Assembly: GCA_964593065.1 (NCBI GenBank)
Contig: CAZQGO010000004.1
Coordinates: 83,602 to 147,601 of the forward strand
Reading direction: 5' to 3'
Source: CAZQGO01 sp964593065
GTDB lineage: Bacteria > Oederibacteriota > JAAXVQ01
DNA: 64,000 nt
In this document: positions 1-9,037 of the stretch, one piece after another
Layout: each line of letters starts with the position of its first letter
Position numbering within the stretch: position 1 is the first letter of the stretch
Made by a program: the position numbers and the translations under genes
The notes under the pieces: generated by a model
What the model was told of the DNA's origin: nothing
Seen by the model: only the letters and a program-made list of their open reading frames with translations
The model's database searches: none

Positions 1-62
1 ACGGCCTCCCGCTGGGCGGCGTTCAGATCTGCCAAGATTTTGTCCTGGGTCATTTCGGGCAT
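1..62 (-). CDS. UvrD/PcrA-type helicase, N-terminal fragment
   Basis: Only the first 20 codons are in the window; the gene runs off the left edge. The start reads MPEMTQDKILADLNAAQ followed by REAV. The L-N-x-x-Q-x-x-A-V pattern is the Q-motif opening of superfamily 1A helicases (UvrD, PcrA, Rep), which unwind DNA in repair and replication restart. An AGGA sequence lies seven bases before the ATG. It is the last visible gene after tonB, 62 bases downstream and on the same strand, so it is probably read from the same transcript. The exact paralogue cannot be told from this fragment. Confidence 0.6.
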   Translation of the reverse strand, partial: MPEMTQDKILADLNAAQREA

Positions 63-124
63 GGGGGATTCCTGGCCGCTTCTGGTCGGCCGGACCGTTG
101 CCGGGCCGGACCCTGGCGCGGGAT

Positions 125-820
125 TTACCGCAGAAGCAGTTTGATCGTCAGTACGCCTTCTTGGTCGACCTGTTGCCAGTTGAGCGGCAAGGGATCGAAA
201 ATGATTTTGCGGGCGAGTTCGAGCGCTTTCTGGTCCACAAAGGGATAGCCCGAGGTTTCCAGCAGCTTGGCCTGTTTCACTTCCCCGCCGGGTTGGACGA
301 CCAGCACAAGGCGCAATTGGGTTTCTTCGGTAATATAGTTTTTCAACAAGGAAAAATCCGGTTCCTGATAGCCCCGCGTCGCAATGGCCCCGGTCAGGCT
401 CAAGGTTCCCTGGGGCGAACCGGGCTGTCCGTATTCCCCCGCCCCCCGGCCCTCCGCCAACCCGCCGCTTTCCTGACGGAGCTCCCGTTCGCTGGCCCCG
501 ATGCGCACGCGTTGCCGTGAATCCGTCAGTTCCCGGATCAGCTGCCGCCGTTTTTCGTCTTTCCAGACCTTGAGTTCCTCGGGCGTCATGCCGGGCGCCT
601 CCGCCGTTTCCCCCTTGGGCCCCAGAACCTGCCCGTCGGTTTTTACGCCTTCCTGGGACGACAGGGGCGCACTGGTGCCCGCCAGGGTCACCTCAATGAG
701 CATGGGCACGGGACCGACCGGCTGCAGGCTCAGCGCCAGGGTGCCCAGGACCGCCACTAAGCCGCCGTGCAGCGCCAGCGCCAGACCCAGGGAAAACCCG
801 GAAATGCGGTCGAACGTCAC
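125..820 (-). CDS. TonB-like energy transducer
   Basis: A 231-residue inner-membrane protein that would carry energy from ExbB-ExbD to an outer-membrane partner. Residues about 8-30 form one hydrophobic anchor, and the last 90 residues match a TonB C-terminal domain (LRLVLVVQPGGEVKQAKLLE, then a conserved SGYPFVD). The middle is short and charged (EELKVWKDEKRRQL) instead of the usual long Pro-rich spacer. The start is a GTG at 818-820 that overlaps the exbD stop (GTGA), with GAGGAG just upstream inside exbD, so translation is coupled. A longer reading frame upstream is only the exbD shadow. The partner is probably the barrel protein at 1982-3730. Confidence 0.8.
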   Translation of the reverse strand: MTFDRISGFSLGLALALHGGLVAVLGTLALSLQPVGPVPMLIEVTLAGTSAPLSSQEGVKTDGQVLGPKGETAEAPGMTPEELKVWKDEKRRQLIRELTDSRQRVRIGASERELRQESGGLAEGRGAGEYGQPGSPQGTLSLTGAIATRGYQEPDFSLLKNYITEETQLRLVLVVQPGGEVKQAKLLETSGYPFVDQKALELARKIIFDPLPLNWQQVDQEGVLTIKLLLR

Positions 821-1254
821 CGCGTCATCATCTCCTCGGACAGGGGCTTTACGGGAGCCGGTTCCGCAGCCAGGATCAGTTTGTTCGCGCCGGCTTGGCG
901 GGCGATGTCCAGCACCCGCACCGCGTCCCCGTAGGGCACGCGCTCGTCGGCCGCGACGGTGACGTTGTTGTCTGTCCCCGCTGTAAACCGTTCGCGCAGC
1001 CGCGGCCCGAGTTGTTCCAGGGTAAGACGCTCGCCGTCCAGCAGCAACCGCCCGTCCGCCGCCAAGGTAATGCGAATCTGCTGCACGACGGCCTCGGGCT
1101 TGGCGTGCGCTTTGGGCAGGTTGATGTCGATCGCCGCCTTCATGATCAACGGGGTGGTCACCATGAAAATGACCAGCAAGACCAGCATCACATCGGTCAA
1201 GGGGGTGATGTTGATTTCGCTCATCACGCGGTTGCGTTGTATGGGTCGGCGCAT
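817..1254 (-). CDS. exbD: ExbD/TolR family proton-channel subunit
   Basis: A 145-residue ExbD/TolR protein. After a basic start (MRRPIQRNRVMSEINITPLT) comes one membrane helix with the key channel aspartate in LTDVMLVLLVIFMVTTP, about residue 21. The periplasmic C-terminal domain follows. In this family the Asp carries protons through the ExbB pentamer and drives movement of TonB or TolA. The gene starts 5 bases after exbB stops and overlaps tonB by 4 bases. TolR and ExbD cannot be separated by sequence alone; the TonB-type gene next door favours ExbD. Confidence 0.88.
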   Translation of the reverse strand: MRRPIQRNRVMSEINITPLTDVMLVLLVIFMVTTPLIMKAAIDINLPKAHAKPEAVVQQIRITLAADGRLLLDGERLTLEQLGPRLRERFTAGTDNNVTVAADERVPYGDAVRVLDIARQAGANKLILAAEPAPVKPLSEEMMTR

Positions 1255-1259
1255 GGGCG

Positions 1260-1937
1260 CTACCCCCTCGCGGGCCGGTTCCCCACCGGCGGGCTGGGTT
1301 CCAATTCTTCCCCGCTGCCCTTGGCATAGAGGGTATCCAGCAGATCCGAGGCGGCCGTGGCCATCTCGGTATCGAAGCGCGTGGCCCGCCGTACGAAATA
1401 ATTATATGCGATCACGGCGGGGACGGCCGTAAACAAGCCGGCCGCGGTCGCGACCAGCGCCTCGGCAATGCCGTTGGCCACCACCGCGGGGCCGACTCCC
1501 GTGTCGCCGGCCAAGGCCGAAAATGCGGAAATGATCCCCAGGACCGTCCCGAACAAGCCTACGAAGGGTGAAACGGAACCAATGGTTCCCAGGAAGGAAA
1601 GGTATTGTTCCAGCCGGATCAGTTCCATGGCGCTGACGCGCTCCATGGCCTCCCGCGCGGATAACGCCCCCTTCTTGAAGTGCCGCAGGCCCGCCTTCAG
1701 GGTGGCGGCGACGGGCCCGGAGGAAACCTGGCATAAATCGCCGGCTTCCACGTGCCGGTTGCTTTGCACAAGCTTCTTGATTTTCAGCATGAAGTGGTCC
1801 ACATCCAGTTGGGCTTGATGGTAGCGGATCAGGCGTTCAAAAATAATGAACCAGGATGCCAGGGAGAAGCCCAGCAGGACCACCATGGTCCATCCCCCTT
1901 TGAGCAGCAATTGCCAAAAAGTCAGATTTGCGAACAT
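1260..1937 (-). CDS. exbB: ExbB/TolQ/MotA proton-channel protein
   Basis: A 225-residue inner-membrane protein with a first helix near residues 12-32 and two further helices in the C-terminal half (LGTIGSVSPFVGLFGTVLGI and ALVATAAGLFTAVPAVIAYN). These are the hallmark ExbB/TolQ segments that form the pentameric channel around ExbD. A Thr-rich pore side and the conserved G-T-V-x-G-I turn are present. It precedes exbD by 5 bases and follows the outer-membrane barrel gene by about 44 bases. The triad exbB-exbD-tonB is complete and looks dedicated to the local barrel and TPR protein. Confidence 0.9.
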   Translation of the reverse strand: MFANLTFWQLLLKGGWTMVVLLGFSLASWFIIFERLIRYHQAQLDVDHFMLKIKKLVQSNRHVEAGDLCQVSSGPVAATLKAGLRHFKKGALSAREAMERVSAMELIRLEQYLSFLGTIGSVSPFVGLFGTVLGIISAFSALAGDTGVGPAVVANGIAEALVATAAGLFTAVPAVIAYNYFVRRATRFDTEMATAASDLLDTLYAKGSGEELEPSPPVGNRPARG

Positions 1938-1981
1938 GTCTTGACTGCCTCCTTGCCTGATGATCCGGGGCCGGTCTCACG

Positions 1982-3730
1982 CTAAAAAATGACCCGCAAT
2001 CCGGCCAAACCGGAATGCCCTCTTTCGGGGTAACCCCGCCATTTTTCCCAACGCACGCCCAAAATATTATCCAGCCGACCGAAAACGGTCCAACCCGGAG
2101 AGACTTCCACGTTTACGCTCGCGCCGAAGAGGTGGGCCGCGTCCAGTGAGGGGGCGTTTTCGTCCGCCCGGGCAAAGCGCTCCCCCAGGAAGCGGTAATG
2201 GGCGCCCAGGTCCACCCCCCCGAGGTCCCAATGGATCTCGCTCCTGCCTTCGTGCTGCGGTTGGTAGGGAAAGTGGCGATCCCGGCCGGCCGTGGCCTCG
2301 CGGTATTCATAAACCAGCGTTTGCTGCAGGTTGGGGAGATACCGCACTTCCAGGGTCATTTGGCCGCCCTGCGTGTGGGTCTGGGGCAGATTGGCGTAGG
2401 TAAACAGGCCGTCCTGATCGTCGTCCGTCCAGACCGGCGTCTGGGTCGCATCACGCTTGAACCAACCGGCCTCCAGGGACACGCTGCCGCCCAGCGTTTG
2501 CCGCCAACCCACCCGGTAGTCTCCGTATACGCTCTCCGGCCGCGGCAAGGCCGCGCTGGCCTGCCAGGAGTTCTCGAAGGCCCACTCCGAAACCGCTTTC
2601 CAAAGCATGGCCGGCTGAGCGGTGGCATACAGGATGCTCCCCGTGGGCAGCACCAGGCTGATCTGCCCCACCACATTGGCCGCACTGGCGCCCTGGGGGC
2701 CTTCAAAATCATCCAGGCGTACGCCCAGGTTCGCGTGCAGGATGGAAAAAAGCCTGAACCGGCTCGTCACGGACAGGGTTTTCTGCGCCTCCCAGGCCTG
2801 AAGGTCCAGGAACGTTCGTTCCCGCCGCACGCTCTGCCCCTGGACCTTGCCCTCGATTTCCAGGCTCAGGCCGTCGGGGATGAGTCCGGGGATGATTTGC
2901 TCGTAGCCCACGCGGCAATTGAAAATATCGGCGAGCAGTTCCGGCCGGTCCGGGCCGGGGATTCCCGCCTGCCGCATGGATTTGTACGCGCCGATAAAAT
3001 TCAGACTCGCATTCGGACTGAGCGCCCAGTCGGTTTGCAGCCCGGCCTCGCCGTAACGCCGTTGCAGCCACGGCCCCCAGCCCGCGGGGCCGGCGGCAGG
3101 CTGGCGGTCGCGGTCATCCTTGCCGGCCAAGGAGCCGGTGATGCTCCAGGTCGCCCCTCCGTCCCAGCGAACGTCCAAGTCCGCCCCCAGGCCCTGGTGG
3201 TCGGGAATGAAGGCAAACGCCCGCGGCCATTCGCCGGTGGTTTCATTGCCGCGCAGCAGATAGTTGACCGGGCCCAATTTCTGGCCTACGACCACGCGGC
3301 CTTCCGCCACGTGATAGGGTCCCGCGCCGGCTTCCAGCAACAGAAAATAATTCTTCGCGGTGACGGTTTCGGCTCCCGGGACCTGTTTGCCCTCCAGTCC
3401 GGGAATGGCCACGCGTGCAAAATCCATGGGGATCTCCTTGGCTCCCGCCATGGGATCCACGAACAACAGATCCTGCCTCTCGGCCGTGACCTGGAACTGC
3501 TTTTCACCCTTGACGACGACATCGGGTAATTTCAGGGCCGGACGTTCCTGGTCCTTGGTCAGGGTGGCGGCCGGTTCCTCCACCCGGGGTCCGGTGGCGG
3601 CGGGCGCCGCGCTTTCGGCTTCGCTCGCCAAGTCCTCACCCCGGTCCGCGGCCCAGCTGCAGACCGGGCCCGCGGCCAGGCACAGGCCCGCCAGGAAGAT
3701 TCCGAGCCAAAACCGGGTCCGATTACTCAT
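1982..3730 (-). CDS. TonB-box-bearing outer-membrane beta-barrel protein, apparently without a full plug
   Basis: A 582-residue exported protein. Residues 1-28 form a signal peptide ending SWAAD. A low-complexity acidic stretch follows, then LPDVVVKGEKQFQVTAER at about residues 69-86, which resembles a TonB box. Amphipathic, aromatic-rich strands start near residue 118, and the chain ends LRVIF with the terminal Phe typical of BAM-inserted proteins. Ordinary TonB-dependent receptors carry a plug of about 130 residues between the box and the barrel; here there is room for only about 40. The gene overlaps the TPR gene by 8 bases and precedes exbB. It is probably the outer-membrane client of the local TonB system; its substrate is unknown. 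Confidence 0.65.
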   Translation of the reverse strand: MSNRTRFWLGIFLAGLCLAAGPVCSWAADRGEDLASEAESAAPAATGPRVEEPAATLTKDQERPALKLPDVVVKGEKQFQVTAERQDLLFVDPMAGAKEIPMDFARVAIPGLEGKQVPGAETVTAKNYFLLLEAGAGPYHVAEGRVVVGQKLGPVNYLLRGNETTGEWPRAFAFIPDHQGLGADLDVRWDGGATWSITGSLAGKDDRDRQPAAGPAGWGPWLQRRYGEAGLQTDWALSPNASLNFIGAYKSMRQAGIPGPDRPELLADIFNCRVGYEQIIPGLIPDGLSLEIEGKVQGQSVRRERTFLDLQAWEAQKTLSVTSRFRLFSILHANLGVRLDDFEGPQGASAANVVGQISLVLPTGSILYATAQPAMLWKAVSEWAFENSWQASAALPRPESVYGDYRVGWRQTLGGSVSLEAGWFKRDATQTPVWTDDDQDGLFTYANLPQTHTQGGQMTLEVRYLPNLQQTLVYEYREATAGRDRHFPYQPQHEGRSEIHWDLGGVDLGAHYRFLGERFARADENAPSLDAAHLFGASVNVEVSPGWTVFGRLDNILGVRWEKWRGYPERGHSGLAGLRVIF

Positions 3731-6725
3731 GCTTCGCCCCCGCGGGGGAACTCGGTTGGGCGGCGGGCGCTTCCAGGCCGGCGAGTTTCTCCTTGATCAA
3801 CTTGATCCGCTCCTGTGCGGACTTCCGCCAGCGCTTTTCCCCGGCCTGCCGGGCGATGCGGCGGTAGGTGTTGATCGCCGCTTCGAATTCCCCCGCCTTC
3901 TCCTGGATCTCAGCCACCCGCGCCAAGGCCGTCGCGGTCCAGCGGCCGGCCCGCGGATAGCGGTCCGCCACCTTGAGGAACTCACGGACCGCCGTGGAGG
4001 ACTGACCCTGGCTCTGATACATGTCGCCAATCCAGAACTGGGCCTCGGCCGCCAAATCCTGGGGCGCATCCGTCGTGATCTTCTGGAAGGCCTGCCGGGC
4101 CTCCGCCCAGTTCCGGCTGTCCTGCAACATATAGCCGATGCGCATTTGTGCCCGGAAAGCCAGATCCGTACCGGGGTACTGCTCAATGACTTTTTGGTAG
4201 GCATCCCGGGCTTCCACGTTCAAATCCAGCCGCTTGAAAGCCATCCCGATGTTGAACCGGGCATCCGCCGCCAGCTTGTGCTCCGGGAAATCCCGGATGA
4301 ACTGATTGTAGCTGTTGATCGCTTGATCGTACTCGCGCAATTTGTAGTAGGCGGTGCCGATCCAAAAAGCAGCCTGCTTGGACAGGTCCCGGTCCGGGTA
4401 TTCCTTGATCAACTGTCGAAACTGCGCCAGGGCCTCGGTATAATTCCGTTCCTGATAGAAACACCAGGCCTTCCAGTACAGGGCATCCGCGACCAACGGA
4501 CTCTTGGGAAACTTGGCGATGACCTCCTGGAATTCCCTTCTGGCCCTTTCGTATTTCTTCCGGTGGTAATAATGCTCGGCGACGCGGTACTGCACGTCCG
4601 CGGACAAAGAGCTTTGCGGGTACAACTGGATGAACTTGCGCGAGGCTTCCACCGCCTCCTGGTATTTGCCCTGTTGATAGAAGGACCACTGGATCCCGTA
4701 GAGCGCATCCGGCACCAGGGGATTCTCCGGATGGCGGTTGACAAATTTCTGGTAGGCCTCGACCGCCTCCGGGTATTGCTTGGCGTTGTAATAACAAGTG
4801 CCGATCCTGAATTCCGCGTCGATCACAAGATGGCTGGAAGGATACTTGGCGGCCATATCCCGGAAAACCCGGATCGCCTCCGCATAATTGTTCTGCCGGA
4901 ACCAGGCCCAACCGCTCCAGTACAGCGCCTCACCCGCCAGGGGATGCCGCGGTTGCTCGCGCACCAGGGCCTGCCAGCGGGCGATGGCCTTGGCGAAATC
5001 CTCCTGCCGGTAAGCGCTCCAACCGCTTTGGTACAGGGCCTCCGCGTATTCGCGCGTGCCGGGGTAGCGCCCCAGGACGCGGGTATAATATTCCTCGGCC
5101 TGCAGATATTTTTTTTGATTGAAGGCGATGTCGCCCAGACGCATCAGGGCATCCGCCTGGACCGGGCCCGCCGGATACAGGAGCAGGATGCGTTTGAACT
5201 CCCGCTCGGCGTTCCCGTACTCCTCGGCCCGAAAATAGGTCCACGCAATCCCGGACTGCGCGAGGGCCGCTTCGCGGCTCAACGGGAAGCGGGACAGGAC
5301 CTCCTGATAGGCGGCCCGTGCCCGCCCATTGTCTCCCTGGCGGTAGTAGGCATCCCCCCGGCGCAACAGGGCTTCGGTGGCCAGGGAACTGTCGGGATAG
5401 GCGGCCAGCAAGGCCTCGAAGACGGCGAGTGCCTCTTCCGGCCGCCCCAGCTGCAACTCGCACCATCCCGTCCAAAACATGGCCGGAGGGGCCCAGGGAG
5501 TTCGGGGATACGAGGTGTAGACGTCGCGATAGGCCTGGGCGGCCGAGTCGTAGCGTTCCAGCCGGTAGAAGCCATTGCCGATGAGATAGAGCGTCTGCGC
5601 GCTCAACTCCGGGGAAGGATTCAACGTCAACAGGCGCTGGAAAAAATTGATCGCCTGGTTCTCCTGCGCCTGTTTCAGCCGGCACCAGCCCGCCGTGTAC
5701 AGGGCCCGGGCCGCGAATTTGCCATCCGGGAAGCGCAGCACCAGCGTCAGCAGGGTTTTAACGGCTTCGTCGTACTTTTCCTGCCCGGCTTGCGCCTGCC
5801 CGAGACGGAGCAGGGCCAGGGGGACGATGGCATGACGGGGAAACTGCTCCACCAGGCCGGCGAACTCGGTCTCGGCTTCCGCCGCCCGCCCCGCCAACAG
5901 CAGGGCCACCCCCTTGCCGTAGCGGGCGTAGGGCGCGAGCGCATGCCCGGGAAAGTCCGTCAATAATTTTTGATATGCGTCCAAAGCCTCCCCATAACGC
6001 TCCAGGGCGAGCAGGGATTCCGCGCGGTAATACCATGAATCCGGGATGAGGGGGGAGCCGGGAAAGCGCTGCTGGAAATCCGCGAACACCCGATCGGCCA
6101 GGGAAAATTGCTCCTGGCTGGCCGAAGTGCCGGTGTTGCCTTCCGCCTCGGCGCGCCCCAGGGCGTAACGGACCCGTCCCAGAGAGTACAATGCAAAGGG
6201 TGATAAGTCGGTATGCGGATAGGCCCGCCAATAGGCCTCGAATTCGGTCCCCGCGCTTTCCAGTTGCTGGTCGCGGAAAAGGGATTCGGCCAGCCAATAC
6301 CGGCTTTGCGGTGTCAGGTAGTGGCCGGGGTGGTCTCTCAGGAAAACCCGCAATTCCCGGATGGCGTCCCCGTACCGTCCGGCCAGGAAAAGGCAGCGGG
6401 CCAGGCGGTACCGGGCTTCGGGACGATACAGGCTGAGGGCATAGTAGTCCAGAACCCGGCGGAATCCCTCCTCCGCTTTCGCATACTTCCCTTCCTCGTA
6501 CCAGCTCTCGGCCCAGAGATACTGGACGTCTCCGGCGCGCGGATGATGCGGATACCATTCGATGAATTTCGTGAATTGGGTGCGCGCCAGTTCGAAGTCA
6601 TGCTGCTCATACAGTCCCAGGGCCAGGCGGTACATTTGTTCGGCGGGCATCTGCGCCAGCGAAGTGGTCGCGCCGAAAAGGCACAAGGCAGAGGCCAGGA
6701 GCAGGCAACGCCCGGATGGATTCAT
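3723..6725 (-). CDS. Giant periplasmic tetratricopeptide-repeat protein (about 25 repeats)
   Basis: A 1000-residue protein with a signal peptide (residues 1-24, ending TTSLA). An almost unbroken array of repeats of about 37 residues follows, with the TPR pattern of small residues, Tyr and Pro (for example ALYWKAWCFYQERNYTEALA). The repeat class matches TPR_6/YbgF/BamD-like periplasmic scaffolds. The C-terminus is charged (KLAGLEAPAAQPSSPAGAK). TPR solenoids bind other proteins, and its place between the antiporter and the barrel-ExbBD-TonB set suggests a scaffold spanning the periplasm. It overlaps both neighbours (8 and 4 bases), so expression is coupled. Function beyond scaffolding is not evident. 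Confidence 0.85.
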   Translation of the reverse strand: MNPSGRCLLLASALCLFGATTSLAQMPAEQMYRLALGLYEQHDFELARTQFTKFIEWYPHHPRAGDVQYLWAESWYEEGKYAKAEEGFRRVLDYYALSLYRPEARYRLARCLFLAGRYGDAIRELRVFLRDHPGHYLTPQSRYWLAESLFRDQQLESAGTEFEAYWRAYPHTDLSPFALYSLGRVRYALGRAEAEGNTGTSASQEQFSLADRVFADFQQRFPGSPLIPDSWYYRAESLLALERYGEALDAYQKLLTDFPGHALAPYARYGKGVALLLAGRAAEAETEFAGLVEQFPRHAIVPLALLRLGQAQAGQEKYDEAVKTLLTLVLRFPDGKFAARALYTAGWCRLKQAQENQAINFFQRLLTLNPSPELSAQTLYLIGNGFYRLERYDSAAQAYRDVYTSYPRTPWAPPAMFWTGWCELQLGRPEEALAVFEALLAAYPDSSLATEALLRRGDAYYRQGDNGRARAAYQEVLSRFPLSREAALAQSGIAWTYFRAEEYGNAEREFKRILLLYPAGPVQADALMRLGDIAFNQKKYLQAEEYYTRVLGRYPGTREYAEALYQSGWSAYRQEDFAKAIARWQALVREQPRHPLAGEALYWSGWAWFRQNNYAEAIRVFRDMAAKYPSSHLVIDAEFRIGTCYYNAKQYPEAVEAYQKFVNRHPENPLVPDALYGIQWSFYQQGKYQEAVEASRKFIQLYPQSSLSADVQYRVAEHYYHRKKYERARREFQEVIAKFPKSPLVADALYWKAWCFYQERNYTEALAQFRQLIKEYPDRDLSKQAAFWIGTAYYKLREYDQAINSYNQFIRDFPEHKLAADARFNIGMAFKRLDLNVEARDAYQKVIEQYPGTDLAFRAQMRIGYMLQDSRNWAEARQAFQKITTDAPQDLAAEAQFWIGDMYQSQGQSSTAVREFLKVADRYPRAGRWTATALARVAEIQEKAGEFEAAINTYRRIARQAGEKRWRKSAQERIKLIKEKLAGLEAPAAQPSSPAGAKHE

Positions 6726-7942
6726 GCCGTCTCCCCGGGGGGCTCGGGCGGAACCGGCTGCCCCTCCTGGCGGCTTTTCCGAGCACGGTGCTTACGCTGC
6801 AAATCCACGGCCCATTTCATGCAGGGCGGCATGAACAGCGTGGTCGCCATGCACATCGCCACGATCACTGCGTACAAGTCCGGGGGGATGAGCTTCAACC
6901 GCCCGCCGAGCGCGGCGATAATCAGGCCCACTTCTCCTCGGGGCGCCATGCCGACGCCGACGATGAGCGCGCTGTCCCAGCCTTCTTTCAGGACCGCCAG
7001 GCCTCCGCCCAGGAGTTTGGTGGCCAGGGCCAGAACCGTCAGAATCACCGCCATGCCCACCACCCGCACATCGCCGAACAAGGTCAGATCCACACCCGCC
7101 CCCATGATGACGAAAAATACCGGCACCACCAGGTCCACCAAGGGTTCCATGCTGCGGTGGAGCCCGTATTGGTCCTGGATTTCCGCGAAAATCATCCCCG
7201 CCAAAAAGGCTCCGATGATGGCTGCCAAGCCGATGGCTTGGGCCAGGGCCGCAAGGCCCAGGCACACCAGGGCCGCGACGATTACCGGCATGTTGCGGGT
7301 CTTCAACCGTCCCAGCAGATGCCCCAGCCGCTTGGTCACCCCGCTCCCCACCAGCACGACCAGGAACACGAAGAGCACGGCCTGGAAAGTGATGGCCAGC
7401 AGCTTGGTGGTGGAAAAATCCCCCTGGCTGATGCCGGTGACCAGCGCCAGCACCAGCATGCCCAGGACATCGTCGATGACCGCCGCTCCAAGGATAATCC
7501 GGCTTTCGCGGGATTGCAGGAACCGGAGGTCCGACAGGACGCGCGCGGTGATGCCCACCGAGGTAGCGACCATGGCGGCGGCCACGAACAAGGCCGTTTG
7601 GATATGGTGGTTGATGGCGAAAACGAAGGCCAGGCCGGCCACAAATGGCAGCACCACGCCCAGCACGGCCACCCAGAAGGAAGCCCGGCCCACTTTGAGC
7701 ATATCGCTCAAGCGGCTTTCCAAGCCGACTTGAAAAAGCAGAAAAACAACCGCCAGTTCGGACAGGATGAAAAGGATGTTGCTTTCGTGGATCCAGCCCA
7801 GCGCATGGGGCCCGATGATCATCCCGATGAGCAGCTCGCCCACCACGGAAGGCTGGTGCCAATGCTCGAAAAGTTCACCCACAATTTTGGCCGCACCCAC
7901 GATGATGAACAGTTCCAGCAGCGTGGCGGTTAAATTTTCCAT
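6722..7942 (-). CDS. CPA2-family cation:proton antiporter
   Basis: A 406-residue polytopic protein of the KefB/Na+-H+ exchanger family (CPA2), with about 12 hydrophobic segments. Recognisable stretches are GELLIGMIIGPHALGWI near residue 35, AAVIDDVLGMLVLALVTG near residue 155 (the Asp-Asp pair for ion exchange) and GVGMAPRGEVGLIIAALG near residue 340. It has no C-terminal TrkA-N domain, so it is the short exchanger form. GGAGAGGC sits directly before the ATG. It is the first gene of the operon read from the promoter at 7995-8023 and overlaps the TPR gene by 4 bases. Exchange of Na+ or K+ for H+ is inferred from the family. Confidence 0.88.
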   Translation of the reverse strand: MENLTATLLELFIIVGAAKIVGELFEHWHQPSVVGELLIGMIIGPHALGWIHESNILFILSELAVVFLLFQVGLESRLSDMLKVGRASFWVAVLGVVLPFVAGLAFVFAINHHIQTALFVAAAMVATSVGITARVLSDLRFLQSRESRIILGAAVIDDVLGMLVLALVTGISQGDFSTTKLLAITFQAVLFVFLVVLVGSGVTKRLGHLLGRLKTRNMPVIVAALVCLGLAALAQAIGLAAIIGAFLAGMIFAEIQDQYGLHRSMEPLVDLVVPVFFVIMGAGVDLTLFGDVRVVGMAVILTVLALATKLLGGGLAVLKEGWDSALIVGVGMAPRGEVGLIIAALGGRLKLIPPDLYAVIVAMCMATTLFMPPCMKWAVDLQRKHRARKSRQEGQPVPPEPPGETA

Positions 7943-7994
7943 GCCTCTCCTCAGGTGCTTGCCGGCCTGGCTACGGCCCCGGGTTTTTCAAAAG

Positions 7995-8023
7995 ATTATG
8001 CGCATGAATCCTTCTCTCGTCAA
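7995..8023 (-). promoter_or_regulatory. Sigma-70 type promoter for the antiporter-TPR-TonB operon
   Basis: On the minus strand TTGACG (8018-8023) and CATAAT (7995-8000) are 17 bases apart. The start of transcription would fall near 7988, leaving a leader of about 45 bases before the antiporter ATG. The 208-base gap 7943-8150 holds nothing else clear. Confidence 0.75.
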
Positions 8024-8150
8024 TCAAAATGGGGAGCGGGCGGATCCAACGAAAATTCCAAAGAAACCTTCTATTGGATACCGGCCGTCCGGCGGGGTTC
8101 CGCGAAAATGCCTTTTTTTCCCGGACGAAGCGCCGCCGGGGGCGGTGGAA

Positions 8151-8975
8151 TTAAGCCGTCGAACCGGAGGTGGGCAGATGAAAACGGTTTTGCAGAAGCC
8201 AATGGATCAAACGGCCGACCTCGGCGCGTGATTTCAAGTAATAACTGGCCTTGGTCTTGCCGATGCGTTTTTCGTTCCCGACCACCACACCCATGCCTTC
8301 CCGTCCCATGAAACCGAAAATTTCTTCATCGCTTTCATCGGTGCCGACATACACCACCAACGGCCGGCGGCGGGGCGAGGCAAATTTATTCCATAAAAAC
8401 ATCGCGGCGCGGCCTTTGCCCCAGCCGACCCGGGGCCTCAAGGTCAACTCGTAATTTTTTTCCTGCAGGGTGAACGTATCCATGACCGGTGTCCACAGCT
8501 CCTCCATCACCAGCCGGGCGCGTCGCTGGTCGGCGGGCTTGGCCTGGGCCAGGTTGACCACCAAAGACAAACCGCGGTCTTCGTATTTAACCTCCTGGAA
8601 ATCCGCCAGGCGTCTTTTCAGGGTCTGCGACATCTTGACCAGAGCCTGACTGGTGCGCTTGGCTTCGGCGTGCACGACATTCAGGTCAGGGCCGAAAATT
8701 TCCAAACCGTTGTTGGCGATGAAATAGATCCCCGAAAAACCCACCAATTTCTTCAATACTTCGAGGGCATGGTCGCTGAGAATGATCAGGGTAAGAAAGG
8801 AAAATTCCGAAAGCTCCCGCAACTGTTCCCGCAAGTCGGAAGGCAGAGGCGTCCCGGCGCCCCCGGCTTGGGTTTTGACGATGCTGTCGTAACTCAGAAA
8901 CAGCAGCAGCCGGGTCCCGGCCTCCAGCCGCTGTTGGACTCCGGTTAAAATGGGTTTATTCAGCAGCCATTTCAT
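8151..8975 (-). CDS. Trehalose-phosphatase-like HAD protein with altered catalytic motifs
   Basis: A 274-residue protein with the fold pattern of trehalose-6-phosphate phosphatase (OtsB, HAD superfamily). Motif I, normally D-x-D-G-T, reads S28-Y29-D30-S-I, so the nucleophilic Asp is Ser. Motif II, usually S-G-R, reads LSDHALEVL. The Lys of motif III remains (RPRVGWGKGRAAMFLW). Motif IV, normally G-D-D-x-T-D-E, reads GTDESDEEIF. It is therefore probably inactive as a phosphatase, or changed in chemistry, and may act as a binding or regulatory protein. ATG at 8975 was chosen; a TTG two codons earlier also has a plausible ribosome site. It is third in the ATPase-exonuclease operon. Confidence 0.7.
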   Translation of the reverse strand: MKWLLNKPILTGVQQRLEAGTRLLLFLSYDSIVKTQAGGAGTPLPSDLREQLRELSEFSFLTLIILSDHALEVLKKLVGFSGIYFIANNGLEIFGPDLNVVHAEAKRTSQALVKMSQTLKRRLADFQEVKYEDRGLSLVVNLAQAKPADQRRARLVMEELWTPVMDTFTLQEKNYELTLRPRVGWGKGRAAMFLWNKFASPRRRPLVVYVGTDESDEEIFGFMGREGMGVVVGNEKRIGKTKASYYLKSRAEVGRLIHWLLQNRFHLPTSGSTA

Positions 8976-9037
8976 AGCCAAATCTCATCTCCCGCGGAAC
9001 TCGGCACGCCTTTTAGCATAACACAAAACACCTGAAA

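Noticed and set aside
3360..5966. 868-codon open frame on the plus strand opposite the TPR gene
   Set aside because: It mirrors the TPR coding strand, has no family signature and follows from high GC and repeat structure.
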